Of a stretch of DNA of 64,000 nt, positions 31,430 to 46,263 are shown piece after piece. Source of the DNA: a virus; IMG/VR virus record IMGVR_UViG_3300032116_000013, positions 124,001-188,000 of that record. One strand, given 5' to 3'. Position numbers and translations under genes: made by a program. A model generated the notes under the pieces. That model was given only the letters and a program-made list of their open reading frames with translations, ran no database searches and had not been told where the DNA came from. Numbering within the stretch: position 1 is the first letter of the stretch; every line of letters begins with the position of its first letter.

Positions 31430-32748
31430 TGGCAATTAAAATATCTTCAGATAAAATAGAAATAGGCAATTACACGCTGACTGAATCTTCTGGCGGGATC
31501 ATCGGTATGAGAAAATTTGCTGCAGATAAAATTAAAGGTTCTCTAACTTTTAATGGAACTTTGTCTGTAACTTCTATTTACAGTACAGACTCACAAGCCA
31601 CTCGTGGAACTTTTAGCGGAGGAGTCATAAATCCTCTAAGTAATTCTTGGGCAGGAATAGATAAATTTCCATTTTCTACTATTTCTTTGGCTAGATCAGT
31701 TTCTAACTTATTTCAATCTAGAGCATATTCGGCTGCTGCATCTTCTAGAACTAGCGGTTATGTTTTTGGCGGTACTGCTGGAACAGTTACTCCTCTATTA
31801 AATCCAGCAAATCCAACCAGCGGCGCTGTGAGCACTATAGACAGATTTGCTTTTTATAATGATTTAAATGCAAAAAGTATAGGATCTTTAAGTACCAACA
31901 GAACATTATCTTCTGGTCAATCTTCTCAGAGTCATGGGTATAGCACTGGCGGAATCAGCGGTTTTAACACATACATTTCTACTATTAGTAAATATCCATT
32001 TTCAACAGATAATGGTGCGCAAGATACATCAAATTTACAAACTTCTGGGTTTGGAAGAGCAGGTATTTCTTCTAGTATTAATGGTTATTATATGTCTAGA
32101 ATTGATGCTAGAAATCGTATGTTGAGTTTTACAACTACTGATGCACCGCAAATTAAAAATGGAAAATTTCCATTTGCAAATGATGCTGCTGTTTCACTAA
32201 TACCTACATTTGCAGGAAATTTACCAACTGTAATGACTGGAGCATCAGCACCTGATTCTGGATATTTTGTTAACTATTGCCTCTTTTCAAATTATACGCA
32301 TCCGCAAACGCCATATTTGGGTGGTTCTACTACTAGATTATCTAAATTTCCTTTTGCAAGCGAAATAACTATTAATGTTGCTGGTTATCTTTATGGGGCG
32401 CATCCTTCTACTATAATTAATAGATTTACTCAAAATAACAGTACTGTGGTATTAGGTCCATCTTTCCCTTATTCAGGATCTCCTGCTGAATTTACTGCTC
32501 ATATATCAGAACATAATTACATAGCATGTTCTTCTGGAGAAACTATGGCTGTTTTAGGTGGCGGTTCTCTGGGAGAACCATCGCCAACAACAAATAACCT
32601 AAACCCATTTTTTAATGTGGGAACTCCTAATATCTACTATAAAATGAGAAGAATGGACTCATTTCCTTTTTCTTCTGAGACATTCTGTACCTATGTTGGC
32701 GATTTATCAACTGGTAGAAGTGGTATGGTAGGACACTCTGATAAATAA
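31429..32748 (+). CDS. Kelch-like repeat tail protein 5
   Basis: A 439-residue paralogue with N-terminus 'AIKISSDKIEIGNYTLTESS'. Six strands are visible: DKFPFSTI, DRFAFYND, SKYPFSTD, GKFPFAND, SKFPFASE, DSFPFSSE, mostly followed by a G/S-(N/D/S)-L turn. The stop codon lies inside the late-promoter-like element that serves gp13, marking the end of the first fibre region. Loops between blades differ strongly from those of the neighbours while the core strands are kept, as expected if the loops diverge for different ligands. Confidence 0.75.
   Translation: MAIKISSDKIEIGNYTLTESSGGIIGMRKFAADKIKGSLTFNGTLSVTSIYSTDSQATRGTFSGGVINPLSNSWAGIDKFPFSTISLARSVSNLFQSRAYSAAASSRTSGYVFGGTAGTVTPLLNPANPTSGAVSTIDRFAFYNDLNAKSIGSLSTNRTLSSGQSSQSHGYSTGGISGFNTYISTISKYPFSTDNGAQDTSNLQTSGFGRAGISSSINGYYMSRIDARNRMLSFTTTDAPQIKNGKFPFANDAAVSLIPTFAGNLPTVMTGASAPDSGYFVNYCLFSNYTHPQTPYLGGSTTRLSKFPFASEITINVAGYLYGAHPSTIINRFTQNNSTVVLGPSFPYSGSPAEFTAHISEHNYIACSSGETMAVLGGGSLGEPSPTTNNLNPFFNVGTPNIYYKMRRMDSFPFSSETFCTYVGDLSTGRSGMVGHSDK
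32740..32747 (+). promoter_or_regulatory. Late promoter for the neck operon (GATAAATA)
   Basis: GATAAATA lies 27 bases before the ATG of gp13 and overlaps the stop of the upstream kelch-like gene. It matches T4 late consensus TATAAATA at seven of eight positions. An AGAGGGT stretch downstream provides the ribosome site. Confidence 0.65.
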
Positions 32749-32774
32749 ATACATGATAAACCAGAGGGTCTTCA

Positions 32775-33536
32775 ATGGCAGTACCAACTTCGCGCACGGA
32801 ACTTAAAGAATATTGTCTCCGTAGTCTAGGCTTTCCAGTCATAGACATAAACGTCGACGATGATCAGGTTGAAGACCGAATAGATGATGCTCTGCAAAAG
32901 TACAGAGAGTATCATTTCGACGGAACTGAACAGATCTATTTGGCTCATAAAGTTACCAAGGGTAGCATAAAAAACAAATATCTTGAGGTTCCAGACTCAA
33001 TTATAGGTGTAACTCGCCTTTTACCTGTCAGTGCTGGTAGCATTAGTTCTAGCAGCACTCAAGGGTTTAACATTTTTGATATTAACTATCAAATTCGTCT
33101 AAACGACTTCTATAATCTAACTTCTTCGTCATATTCGTACTATGTAATCGCCAGACAACATTTGGCTATGTTGGATATGATTGTAACTGGTGAAATTCCA
33201 TTCAACTTCAATAAGAAAACCTCAAGAATTGACGTTTTTATGGACTGGAACGGTAGAGTTTCAGAGAATGATTACATCGTTTTCGAGGCACTTAGAATCG
33301 TAGACCCAGAATGCTACGAAAAGATTTATTCTGATTCTTGGATCAAAAAGTATACCACTGCTCTAATTAAAAGACAATGGGGAACTAATCTAACAAAATA
33401 CGCCAACTATACGCTTCCTGGCGGTTTGATTATAAACGGCGATAAAATTTATGCTGATGCTGAGGCTGCTATTGAATCTTTAGAAGAAGAACTGAGAGAC
33501 ACATTTGAACTGCCTCCTGCTATGCTAGTTGGATAA
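32775..33536 (+). CDS. gp13: Neck protein gp13 (head completion)
   Basis: A 253-residue homologue of T4 gp13, which with gp14 forms the neck that closes the filled head and receives the tail. The N-terminus (RTELKEYCLRSLGFPVIDIN, then DDQVEDRIDDALQKYREYHFDG) is strongly conserved among T4-like phages. Later 'NYQIRLNDFYNLTSSSYSYY' and 'ALIKRQWGTNLTKYANYTLP' are also typical, as is the acidic helix near the end. It is shorter than T4 gp13 (309 residues). It is followed by gp14 and gp15 in the canonical order. Confidence 0.93.
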   Translation: MAVPTSRTELKEYCLRSLGFPVIDINVDDDQVEDRIDDALQKYREYHFDGTEQIYLAHKVTKGSIKNKYLEVPDSIIGVTRLLPVSAGSISSSSTQGFNIFDINYQIRLNDFYNLTSSSYSYYVIARQHLAMLDMIVTGEIPFNFNKKTSRIDVFMDWNGRVSENDYIVFEALRIVDPECYEKIYSDSWIKKYTTALIKRQWGTNLTKYANYTLPGGLIINGDKIYADAEAAIESLEEELRDTFELPPAMLVG

Positions 33537-33548
33537 TAGGTTACTACA

Positions 33549-34421
33549 ATGCCAACAAGTGTATATTTTAATAATCAGAGTGCTAGTCGAGAACAATTGC
33601 TTCTTGAGGACATGATTATTGAAACAATCAAGAATCATGGGATAGATATTTACTATCTCCCTAGAGAGTCTCGCTCTGAACTGGATGAATTGTTTGGTGA
33701 TGATCCAGTAAAATCATACAGCAAGGCTTTTCCTATAGAGATGTACCTTGAGTCTTCAAATGATTTCGAAGGCAATCAAGAATTCTTCAGTAAATTTGGT
33801 CTAGAAATACAAAAAGCAGCGCGAGTAACGATCGCGAAAAGAACATTTCATAAACATATACCGCTGTCTTTAAGAAATCATCCTAAAGAAGGCGATCTAG
33901 TTTATCTACCAGTTCAGCAAAAAATTCTAGAAATTAAATTTGTTGAAGAAGAAAAAAACTTCTTTCAATTAGGCAGATCAGATCCATATATGTATGGATT
34001 ATCACTAGAAGTGTTTAAATACAATGGCGAACTATTCTCAACTGGAATCGTCACTATTGATAGCATATCAAACGACAGAGGGTTCGGTGTGGAGTATTTG
34101 CTACAACAAACAGGTTCTGGAACATACTCTAAGAATGAGATTGTTTACCAAGGAACTGACCTCGCCAATGCAAATGCTAGGGCTATCGTTTCCAACTGGA
34201 ATAAGCCATCTGGGAAAATTATTCTTCGCAATATCAAAGGCGAATTTAAGAGCAATACTCTTGTTAAAGGAGTTACAAGCAATTCTCAATGGGTTCTTGT
34301 CAGTGGAAACGCTCAGGAAGATGCTAATGATCTATACGATGATAACATTAGAATTGAAGATGAATCAGATACAATTATAGACTGGAGTGAACTAAATCCA
34401 TTCGGAATGCCTAACGAATAA
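33549..34421 (+). CDS. gp14: Neck protein gp14
   Basis: A 290-residue homologue of T4 gp14, the second neck protein. The start 'TSVYFNNQSASREQLLLEDM' and 'IKNHGIDIYYLPRES', followed by 'LDELFGDDPVKSY' and 'FGLEIQKAARVTIAKRTF', is characteristic of the family. Residues about 189-255 form an inserted module (GSGTYSKNEIVYQG ... NIKGEF ... GVTSNSQW) that is also present in gp15 just downstream. The C-terminus 'IDWSELNPFGMPNE' is a typical gp14 end. The stop overlaps the gp15 start by one base. Confidence 0.93.
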   Translation: MPTSVYFNNQSASREQLLLEDMIIETIKNHGIDIYYLPRESRSELDELFGDDPVKSYSKAFPIEMYLESSNDFEGNQEFFSKFGLEIQKAARVTIAKRTFHKHIPLSLRNHPKEGDLVYLPVQQKILEIKFVEEEKNFFQLGRSDPYMYGLSLEVFKYNGELFSTGIVTIDSISNDRGFGVEYLLQQTGSGTYSKNEIVYQGTDLANANARAIVSNWNKPSGKIILRNIKGEFKSNTLVKGVTSNSQWVLVSGNAQEDANDLYDDNIRIEDESDTIIDWSELNPFGMPNE

Positions 34422-35503
34422 TGCTAAACAAACAACACTTTTATCATAGAATTACTAGAAAATTAGTTGTCGGTTTCGGCACGATGTTCAACAACATTCG
34501 TCTTGTTCGTTACAACAAGGCTGGAAATATTGAGATTGAAAGAGTTACTGTTCCTCTATCATATTCTGGAAAAGAGAAGTTTTACTCTCGTATCACTCAA
34601 GATCCAAATCTAGCCCAGCAAGTTCAGATCACTCTACCGAGAATGTCTTTTGAATTAACTTCTATCACATATGATCCTTTGCGTAAGGTTTCTTCATATC
34701 AGAGTCAATTCAGCCCAGACACCAAAAATAGTATGAAGAGCGCATACCAAGCGCCATACAACTTTACATTTAATTTGTACATCTACGTTCGCAACGTTGA
34801 AGATGGCACTCAAATCGTTGAGCAAATACTACCATATTTCAATCCAGATTACACGCTAACGATGAATCTCGCCAATGTAGGAAATCCAGTTGACGTCCCT
34901 ATTATTCTAGAAACAGTTGCATCAGATTTAACCAATGATACTGGTTCTGGTGATACTGAGAGAATGATAGTTTGGACTTTAACATTTACTGCCAAAGCCT
35001 ATTTGTATGGTCCTATTAATTCTGGCAGCGGCGCCAAGTTAATCAGAAAAGCAGTGGGAAATACTTTTATAGAGCAATCTTCAGTTGAGCCTGATAGAAG
35101 ATTAGTCATGTATTCTGGTGGCTGGGGAACATATAAATCTGGAGAATTAATTTTCCAGGGAAGAAAATTAGAAGAAGCCACTGCCACTGCATTCGTTAAA
35201 TACTGGAATACTAGTACGAACAATATGATTATTAACGATGTGTCAGGAGTTTTTTTGTCGAACAACAAGGTAAGAGGAGTGGTAACTGGTTCTACATGGA
35301 CCATCGATACTGCTGAAACAATAGAAAGACAGGTATTTAATCTTGAGGTTTATCCTAAACCTTATAATGCGAATGCCAACGATGATTATAGATACATTGA
35401 GGCTCTACAAGAATTTGACTTCTTCGGCGATGACACTGCCGACGCAACTGTCATATTTACTGATAATGATAATACTACCTCTGACGACGACGATAACGGA
35501 TAA
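34421..35503 (+). CDS. gp15: Tail sheath stabiliser / tail terminator gp15
   Basis: A 360-residue homologue of T4 gp15, the hexameric cap that ends the sheath and joins tail to neck. 'FYHRITRKLVVGFGTMFNNI', 'YSRITQDPN', 'LPRMSFELTSITYDPLRKVS' and 'YNFTFNLYIYVRNVEDGTQI' are diagnostic. The protein is longer than T4 gp15 (272 residues). Residues about 233-297 (GGWGTYKSGELIFQG ... DVSGVF ... GVVTGSTW) are the same module as in gp14, and the tail is acidic (DDYRYIEALQEFDFFGDDTA, then Asp-rich). A DDDDNG end precedes the stop. Confidence 0.92.
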   Translation: MLNKQHFYHRITRKLVVGFGTMFNNIRLVRYNKAGNIEIERVTVPLSYSGKEKFYSRITQDPNLAQQVQITLPRMSFELTSITYDPLRKVSSYQSQFSPDTKNSMKSAYQAPYNFTFNLYIYVRNVEDGTQIVEQILPYFNPDYTLTMNLANVGNPVDVPIILETVASDLTNDTGSGDTERMIVWTLTFTAKAYLYGPINSGSGAKLIRKAVGNTFIEQSSVEPDRRLVMYSGGWGTYKSGELIFQGRKLEEATATAFVKYWNTSTNNMIINDVSGVFLSNNKVRGVVTGSTWTIDTAETIERQVFNLEVYPKPYNANANDDYRYIEALQEFDFFGDDTADATVIFTDNDNTTSDDDDNG

Positions 35504-35509
35504 AGGTAA

Positions 35510-41038
<5,529 letters not shown>

Positions 41039-41050
41039 TAGGAGAATAAA

Positions 41051-41380
41051 ATGCCAGAGACATTTAGAATGTATAATCAAACTTTGACAACAGCATTGGC
41101 AAACGTATATTTGTCGCCAGCAAACACAACGTCAATTGTCATTTTAGGGCAAGTGGCGAATATTGATGGTGCAAATAGTGCAGACGTTTCAATTTCTTCA
41201 ACAGACAGCGGAAACACTAGCACAAAATGGCTAGTTCGCACTGTTCCAGTTCCTGCTGACGCAGCAACAACATTTTTAACTGGTAAACTTGTATTAGAAG
41301 CAGGCGATTATATTACAGCGAATGCCAGCGTCAATAATCATATTGATATTACTGTGAGCGTTTTACAGATAACACCATAA
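41051..41380 (+). CDS. Small beta-rich virion-associated protein (paralogue B)
   Basis: A 109-residue protein with a GGAGAAT ribosome site. It has the 'YLSPANTTSIVILGQVANID' segment, a variable centre, 'PADAATTFLTGKLVLEAGDY' and ITANAS, and a terminal strand 'IDITVSVLQITP'. It is a clear relative of the product at 21756-22094. Both copies sit directly after a giant fibre or virion gene. A small beta-sandwich with a structural role is inferred; no function is established to my knowledge. Confidence 0.7.
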   Translation: MPETFRMYNQTLTTALANVYLSPANTTSIVILGQVANIDGANSADVSISSTDSGNTSTKWLVRTVPVPADAATTFLTGKLVLEAGDYITANASVNNHIDITVSVLQITP

Positions 41381-41381
41381 T

Positions 41382-43511
41382 ATGAGTTTCGAAGATTATT
41401 TTATCGGAAAAAGAAATTTATATGGTCCATTACCTGCTGATCAAGTTGGTACATGGGATCTAGAGGACATTACAACCTTTAGACATTATAATTTTATACA
41501 GTCTGATGACGCCGATCCATATTTTGGCTATAATGTATTGTTGCTCAATGGAGATGGAACGAACAATGGTCAAAATAATACTCTATTAGACAGTTCAACC
41601 AATAACAGAACTTTGACCAGAAGCGGTGAATTAAATCAAGGTTCATTTAGTCCATATAATGAAATAGGTCAGGGGAATTTTAGCACATATTTTGATGGCA
41701 CAGGTGATTACTTATCAGTTGCAGATAATTCTGCTCTTGATATGGAAGGATCAAACTTTACCATTGAAGGGTTTTATTTTCCAATAGGAAATGCTTCTAG
41801 TTCTGCTGTTATTTTTTCTAAAAGAGCAAATAGTTCTACTGTCGGTGGCGTTTTATTTGATTTTTCTAGTGCTGGACTAACACCAAGAGTTCAGGTTGAT
41901 ATTGGTGGTTCTTGGGCTCTAACTTTATCTTCAACCATCGCATTTACTAATTGTTTCTGGAATCATTTCGCTATAGTTCGTAATGGTAATACATTTACAC
42001 TATACATCAACGGCGTATCTGCTGCTTCAGGATCTAACACTGGATCAATACCAAACAATGCTGCAGCATTTGCTGTCGGCGCAAACGGCGATGGAACTAA
42101 TGCTATAAGTGCTTGTTATATCTCAAATTTTAGAGTCATCAAAGGCACCGCTGTTTATACGTCAGCATTTACACCGCCATCTTCTCCGTTGACTGCTATT
42201 ACAAATACAAGTTTATTGACCTGTAAAGCGAACAGAGCATTAGATTTAAGCACCAATGCATTTACAGTCACTGTAAATGGAAATCCAAAAGTAAGACCAT
42301 TCGTACCATTTAATCCTACTGCTCCATATAATGGTTCAACTATGACAGGAAGTGGATATTTTGATGGTACTGGAGATTTTTTCACTTTTACAACTTTTTC
42401 TACAACTGGCGCTTTTACTCTTGAATGCTGGTTTTATAGAGATGACACCAACGTCACTACATACCATACAGTATTTGGTGGTCCTAATGTGAATGCTGGT
42501 GGTTTAGATAATTGTCAATTTTATGTGAATAATTCTGGCGCTGTTGCTTTTCTCTTAAATGCGGCAACAGGCGTCGGAAATACTATTAATCCAACTGGAA
42601 CTGCAGTCATAAAAAATCAATGGAATCATCTCGTTAGCGTAAGAGATAGTTCAGGAAACGTTGCATTATTTGTTAATGGTTCTAGAATAGCAACATCATC
42701 AACATTTACTGAATTGAGAATAAGTCATGTTGGTAGTGGCGGTTTTTGTCCTGCTGGTTATGAGACTAGAGGCTATATTTCTGATGTTAGAATTTCTAAT
42801 GTCGCAATATATGACCCAACACAAACCACTTGTACTGTGCCAACATCGCGTTTAACTGCGAGCGGAAGCACTCACATTCTAGCAAATTTTACAAATTCTA
42901 GTGTGGTTGACTACACAGGAAAAAACACTATACTGACTGGTGATAATGCAAGAGTAAATACTGCTGTATTTAAATATGGCACCTCTAGTGTGTTTTTTGA
43001 TGGAACAAACGATTATCTAAGAATGGTACATAATAACGATTTTGAATTTGGAAATGGAGATTTTACTATAGAACTATGGTTGCTATTAAAGTCTTTTGCT
43101 GATGGTAAAGCCATTGTTTCTAAAGGTTGGCCAACTGCTCTTGGTCCATTTTTAATTTATACTGACGTCACTAACAATAGAATCGCATTTTATTCTTCTT
43201 CTAACGGATCTTCTTGGGATATTGCCAACCAAGTAGTAATTAAAAATTCGCCAACAACTGACACATGGAATCACATTGCAATAACCAGATCTGGAAATAC
43301 TTTTAGAACTTTTTTTAATGGGGCACAAGTCAGTTCATTTTCAAATTCTTCTAGTTTAGTTAGCGCCTCAGCCTATCCATTAACTATTGGTGGCGGAGAT
43401 ACTGGTGTAAATAATTTTTATGGTCATGTTGATGATTTAAGAATTACTAAAGGATATGCTAGATACACTAGCACATTTACACCACCTACTAGAGCATTAC
43501 CTTTGAGATAA
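41382..43511 (+). CDS. LamG-type lectin-like tail protein 1
   Basis: A 709-residue protein. The N-terminal 60 residues (YFIGKRNLYGPLPADQVGTW ... TTFRHYNFIQSD) match those of the next gene and are probably an attachment module. Three concanavalin A-like/LamG domains follow. Each has an 'S..FDGTGDYLS' or 'FFDGTNDYLRM' start strand, a 'FTIE(G/L)(F/W)' strand, a 'WNH(F/I)A(I/V)(V/T)R.GNTF.(L/F)(Y/F).NG' block and a closing 'G(Y/H)(I/V).(D/N)(L/V)R(I/V)(T/S)(K/N)G.A.Y' strand followed by 'FTPP'. Such domains bind sugars or proteins, so a host-surface adhesin is inferred. The start is the ATG 1 base after the previous stop. Confidence 0.85.
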   Translation: MSFEDYFIGKRNLYGPLPADQVGTWDLEDITTFRHYNFIQSDDADPYFGYNVLLLNGDGTNNGQNNTLLDSSTNNRTLTRSGELNQGSFSPYNEIGQGNFSTYFDGTGDYLSVADNSALDMEGSNFTIEGFYFPIGNASSSAVIFSKRANSSTVGGVLFDFSSAGLTPRVQVDIGGSWALTLSSTIAFTNCFWNHFAIVRNGNTFTLYINGVSAASGSNTGSIPNNAAAFAVGANGDGTNAISACYISNFRVIKGTAVYTSAFTPPSSPLTAITNTSLLTCKANRALDLSTNAFTVTVNGNPKVRPFVPFNPTAPYNGSTMTGSGYFDGTGDFFTFTTFSTTGAFTLECWFYRDDTNVTTYHTVFGGPNVNAGGLDNCQFYVNNSGAVAFLLNAATGVGNTINPTGTAVIKNQWNHLVSVRDSSGNVALFVNGSRIATSSTFTELRISHVGSGGFCPAGYETRGYISDVRISNVAIYDPTQTTCTVPTSRLTASGSTHILANFTNSSVVDYTGKNTILTGDNARVNTAVFKYGTSSVFFDGTNDYLRMVHNNDFEFGNGDFTIELWLLLKSFADGKAIVSKGWPTALGPFLIYTDVTNNRIAFYSSSNGSSWDIANQVVIKNSPTTDTWNHIAITRSGNTFRTFFNGAQVSSFSNSSSLVSASAYPLTIGGGDTGVNNFYGHVDDLRITKGYARYTSTFTPPTRALPLR

Positions 43512-43515
43512 TAAA

Positions 43516-45540
43516 ATGGCACAGCCGCAAATATTCATTGGAAAAAGAAATTTAAAAGGTCCAGAACCTGCAAACACTGCAGGCGTTTGGAAAATGTATG
43601 ACATGAATCAAATGAGGCATTATGATTACATTATAGGCACAGATGCTCAAGATCCATATTTTAATAATACAACACTATTAATTAAGTCTACCGCATTAAA
43701 CGGTGGAAGAAATAATACAATTTTAGATAGTTCTTTAAATACTATAACTTTAACTAGAAATGGCGATATTAATCATGGTTCGTTTTCGCCTTATGCAAAT
43801 AATTGGAGCGTTCATTTTGACGGTACTGGCGACTATTTAACTGTTGCTAGCAGCGCTCAATTTGCTTATGGCACTGGAGATTTTACTTGGGAGTGTTGGA
43901 TATTTCCAACTTCTGCTACTTGGACTTCAAGCAATATCTACATACTAGATCATGGAAGCAACGGTGGAACATTAAGTTATAATGGAAATAAATTAACGTA
44001 TTATAATGCAACTACAGGCACAGGCTCAGTATTGTACACAACTGGATTTGGTGCAGTAACAGCATTTCAATGGACTCACATTGCTGCAGTTAGATCTTCA
44101 GGCACCACATATTTGTATAAAAATGGTGTTTTATCTGCTAGTGCAACAGACGGACATAACTATGGTAATCAGGCTGTGACCATAGGTGAATATGGCACTC
44201 TAGGAAATGCGTTTACTGGTTATATTAGCAATTTGCGTTTAGTCAAAGGAACAGCAGTTTACACATCAGCGTTTACGCCACCAACATCTTTTTTAACTGC
44301 AATTACTAATACTTCGTTATTAACTTGCAGACAAAATAGATTTATGGATTCTAGCACCAATGCATTTACCATTACTGTAAATGGTGATTCTAGAATAGAT
44401 TCATTTTCTCCATTTACAAGTAAAAATTTCTATAATGCATATGATTTCGGTGGAAGTATATTTTTTGACGGAAACGTAGATTATTTTCAAACATCACCTG
44501 GTTTTGGTGTAGGAATAAACACAGATTTTACATTTGAAGGTTGGTTATATAGAACTGTAGATGCTGCGAATTATATTATGGGTGTTAATGGTTCTGCTGA
44601 TTATATCGCGGATGGTGATGCATATATTGGTGTTACTTCATATGGTTATGGTGGAAATCGTTTATCAGTAAAAAATGCTTGGTCTCATTTTGCTTTAGTT
44701 CGTTCTGGCAGTACAGTTACTATTTACAGGAATGGTGTTTTACTTCAAACAGCAGGAAGTTCAACTGGCGCATGGAGTTTTAACAGAATTGGCGCATGGA
44801 ATTCATTGTCATCAACTTGGCAGGGATACATGTCAGACATAAGGGTAAGTAATATCGCATTATACACATCAGCATTTACTCCACCGACATCAAGATTAAC
44901 AGCCAATTCTAATACTATTCTACTGCTTTCTTCAACAAACTATAATATTTTTGATGCAACTCAAAGAAATAATATTTCTACAAATGGAGATGTTCAAAAC
45001 AGTACAACTATAAGAAAAAATGAAACTTGCAGTGTTTCATTTGATGGCACTGGCGACACTTTGCTTCTACAAGATAATCCTATGCTCAGACCAGATAGCG
45101 GTAATTTTACATTAGAGTTTTGGGTAAGATTTAATAACATCTCAGGCTATCAAACTATAATTCATAAAGGTTATACTGGCGCCAATGCATATGCAATACA
45201 AACTGGAAACGGAAACGGTAGATTAATTTTTTATATTGGAGGCGCTGCAATTTTAACTGAAACTGGAACTGGTTCTGCTGGCACATGGATTCATTATGCT
45301 ATTGTTAGAGATGGAAACAACTATACAATGTATCGTGATGGCGTTTCATCTGTTACAGCAACAAACTCTACAAATTTAAGCAATAACTCAACGATGGTTA
45401 TCGGCGATCGAGGAGTTGGTTCAGAATATGGAACACCAGCATATCCTCTTAACGGATATATCGAAAATCTTCGTTTCACAAAAGGTATTGCTCGCTATAC
45501 TGCAAACTTCACACCTCTAACAATTTATTATACGAGGTAA
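43516..45540 (+). CDS. LamG-type lectin-like tail protein 2
   Basis: A 674-residue paralogue of the preceding gene. The N-terminus (IFIGKRNLKGPEPANTAGVW ... MRHYDYIIGTD) is shared. Three LamG-like domains are visible, beginning near 'SVHFDGTGDYLTVASS', 'SIFFDGNVDYFQTSPG' and 'SVSFDGTGDTLLLQDN', each with W-x-H-(I/F/Y)-A-(A/L/I)-V-R strands and ending in R-(L/V/F)-x-(K/N)-G/I...YTSAFTPP or YTANFTPL. The pair probably arose by tandem duplication and then diverged in the ligand loops. Confidence 0.85.
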   Translation: MAQPQIFIGKRNLKGPEPANTAGVWKMYDMNQMRHYDYIIGTDAQDPYFNNTTLLIKSTALNGGRNNTILDSSLNTITLTRNGDINHGSFSPYANNWSVHFDGTGDYLTVASSAQFAYGTGDFTWECWIFPTSATWTSSNIYILDHGSNGGTLSYNGNKLTYYNATTGTGSVLYTTGFGAVTAFQWTHIAAVRSSGTTYLYKNGVLSASATDGHNYGNQAVTIGEYGTLGNAFTGYISNLRLVKGTAVYTSAFTPPTSFLTAITNTSLLTCRQNRFMDSSTNAFTITVNGDSRIDSFSPFTSKNFYNAYDFGGSIFFDGNVDYFQTSPGFGVGINTDFTFEGWLYRTVDAANYIMGVNGSADYIADGDAYIGVTSYGYGGNRLSVKNAWSHFALVRSGSTVTIYRNGVLLQTAGSSTGAWSFNRIGAWNSLSSTWQGYMSDIRVSNIALYTSAFTPPTSRLTANSNTILLLSSTNYNIFDATQRNNISTNGDVQNSTTIRKNETCSVSFDGTGDTLLLQDNPMLRPDSGNFTLEFWVRFNNISGYQTIIHKGYTGANAYAIQTGNGNGRLIFYIGGAAILTETGTGSAGTWIHYAIVRDGNNYTMYRDGVSSVTATNSTNLSNNSTMVIGDRGVGSEYGTPAYPLNGYIENLRFTKGIARYTANFTPLTIYYTR

Positions 45541-45543
45541 CAG

Positions 45544-45810
45544 ATGAAATACACCAAAAATGGTTCTTATCCTGTGCCACATATGGATAATACTCCAGGG
45601 TGGGCTTTAGTGCCAGATCCTCCATCAGAAATTCCTGAGGGTAAAGAATTAACGTGGGAAAATTGGGAATGGATCATTCGAGATCCAAGACCAATAAATA
45701 ATCCTGGATTTGTTTGGAAGTGGAATCATGAAAACAAAGCATGGATAGAATATCCAATAGTTGGATATGTTCCGCCAGAACCACCACCAGAACCACCACT
45801 TGAGCCTTGA
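45544..45810 (+). CDS. Small Trp- and Pro-rich protein, unknown function
   Basis: An 88-residue protein 3 bases after the LamG gene. It has an unusual aromatic content (TWENWEWIIRDPRP, GFVWKWNHENKAWIEYP) and a proline/glutamate tail (VPPEPPPEPPLEP). The W-N-x-E-x-x-x-W motif occurs in some short fibre-associated or chaperone-like phage proteins, but I cannot assign the family. Its position at the end of the fibre block suggests it serves the LamG fibres. Confidence 0.6.
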   Translation: MKYTKNGSYPVPHMDNTPGWALVPDPPSEIPEGKELTWENWEWIIRDPRPINNPGFVWKWNHENKAWIEYPIVGYVPPEPPPEPPLEP

Positions 45811-45819
45811 TAATATTTT

Positions 45820-46230
45820 ATGAGTAAAGTAAGCGAAAACCTTAGTGATATTTTGAACACTGACTATCTTCCAGTTGAACACAAGCAAGAAGATAGACCA
45901 ATTACAGTACATCAGACTGATTCAGTTCAACCTGATGTCGATTATTCAAGATCAAACTATTACAATCTAATCGAAAAAGGCAACGAAGCCCTTGAAGGAA
46001 TTCTTGAGGTTGCAAAAGAGTCCCAACATCCAAGAGCATATGAAGTTGCCGCGAATATGATCAAGAATCTTTCTGACGTTACAGAAAAATTGATGATTTT
46101 GCAAAAGCAACAACAGGATCTGAAACCAAAAGAAGCAGCAGCACCAACTAATATTAACGTAGACAAGGCTGTGTTCGTTGGCTCTACGGCTGAACTATTG
46201 AAGAAACTAAAGAATGAATCTGTCGACTAA
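45820..46230 (+). CDS. gp16: Terminase small subunit gp16
   Basis: A 136-residue homologue of T4 gp16, which forms a ring, recognises phage DNA and regulates the gp17 packaging motor. The central helical region (YYNLIEKGNEALEGILEVAK, ESQHPRAYEVAANMIKNLSD, VTEKLMILQKQQQDLK) has the coiled-coil oligomerisation pattern of the family, and the C-terminal 'KAVFVGSTAELLKKLK' is the expected gp17-contact end. Length is slightly below T4 gp16 (164). No good Shine-Dalgarno sequence is visible, so expression may depend on upstream translation. An unrelated gene separates it from gp17, unlike T4 where 16 and 17 overlap. Confidence 0.88.
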   Translation: MSKVSENLSDILNTDYLPVEHKQEDRPITVHQTDSVQPDVDYSRSNYYNLIEKGNEALEGILEVAKESQHPRAYEVAANMIKNLSDVTEKLMILQKQQQDLKPKEAAAPTNINVDKAVFVGSTAELLKKLKNESVD

Positions 46231-46263
46231 AATAATTTACAGAAACAAAAAGAGAATAATCAC

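Noticed and set aside
23549-32748. A diversity-generating retroelement acting on the kelch-like genes
   Set aside because: No reverse transcriptase gene and no template/variable repeat pair with adenine-biased differences is visible in the window.
34024-34380. A 118-residue frame within gp14
   Set aside because: It is nested in a well-conserved neck gene and shows no independent signal.
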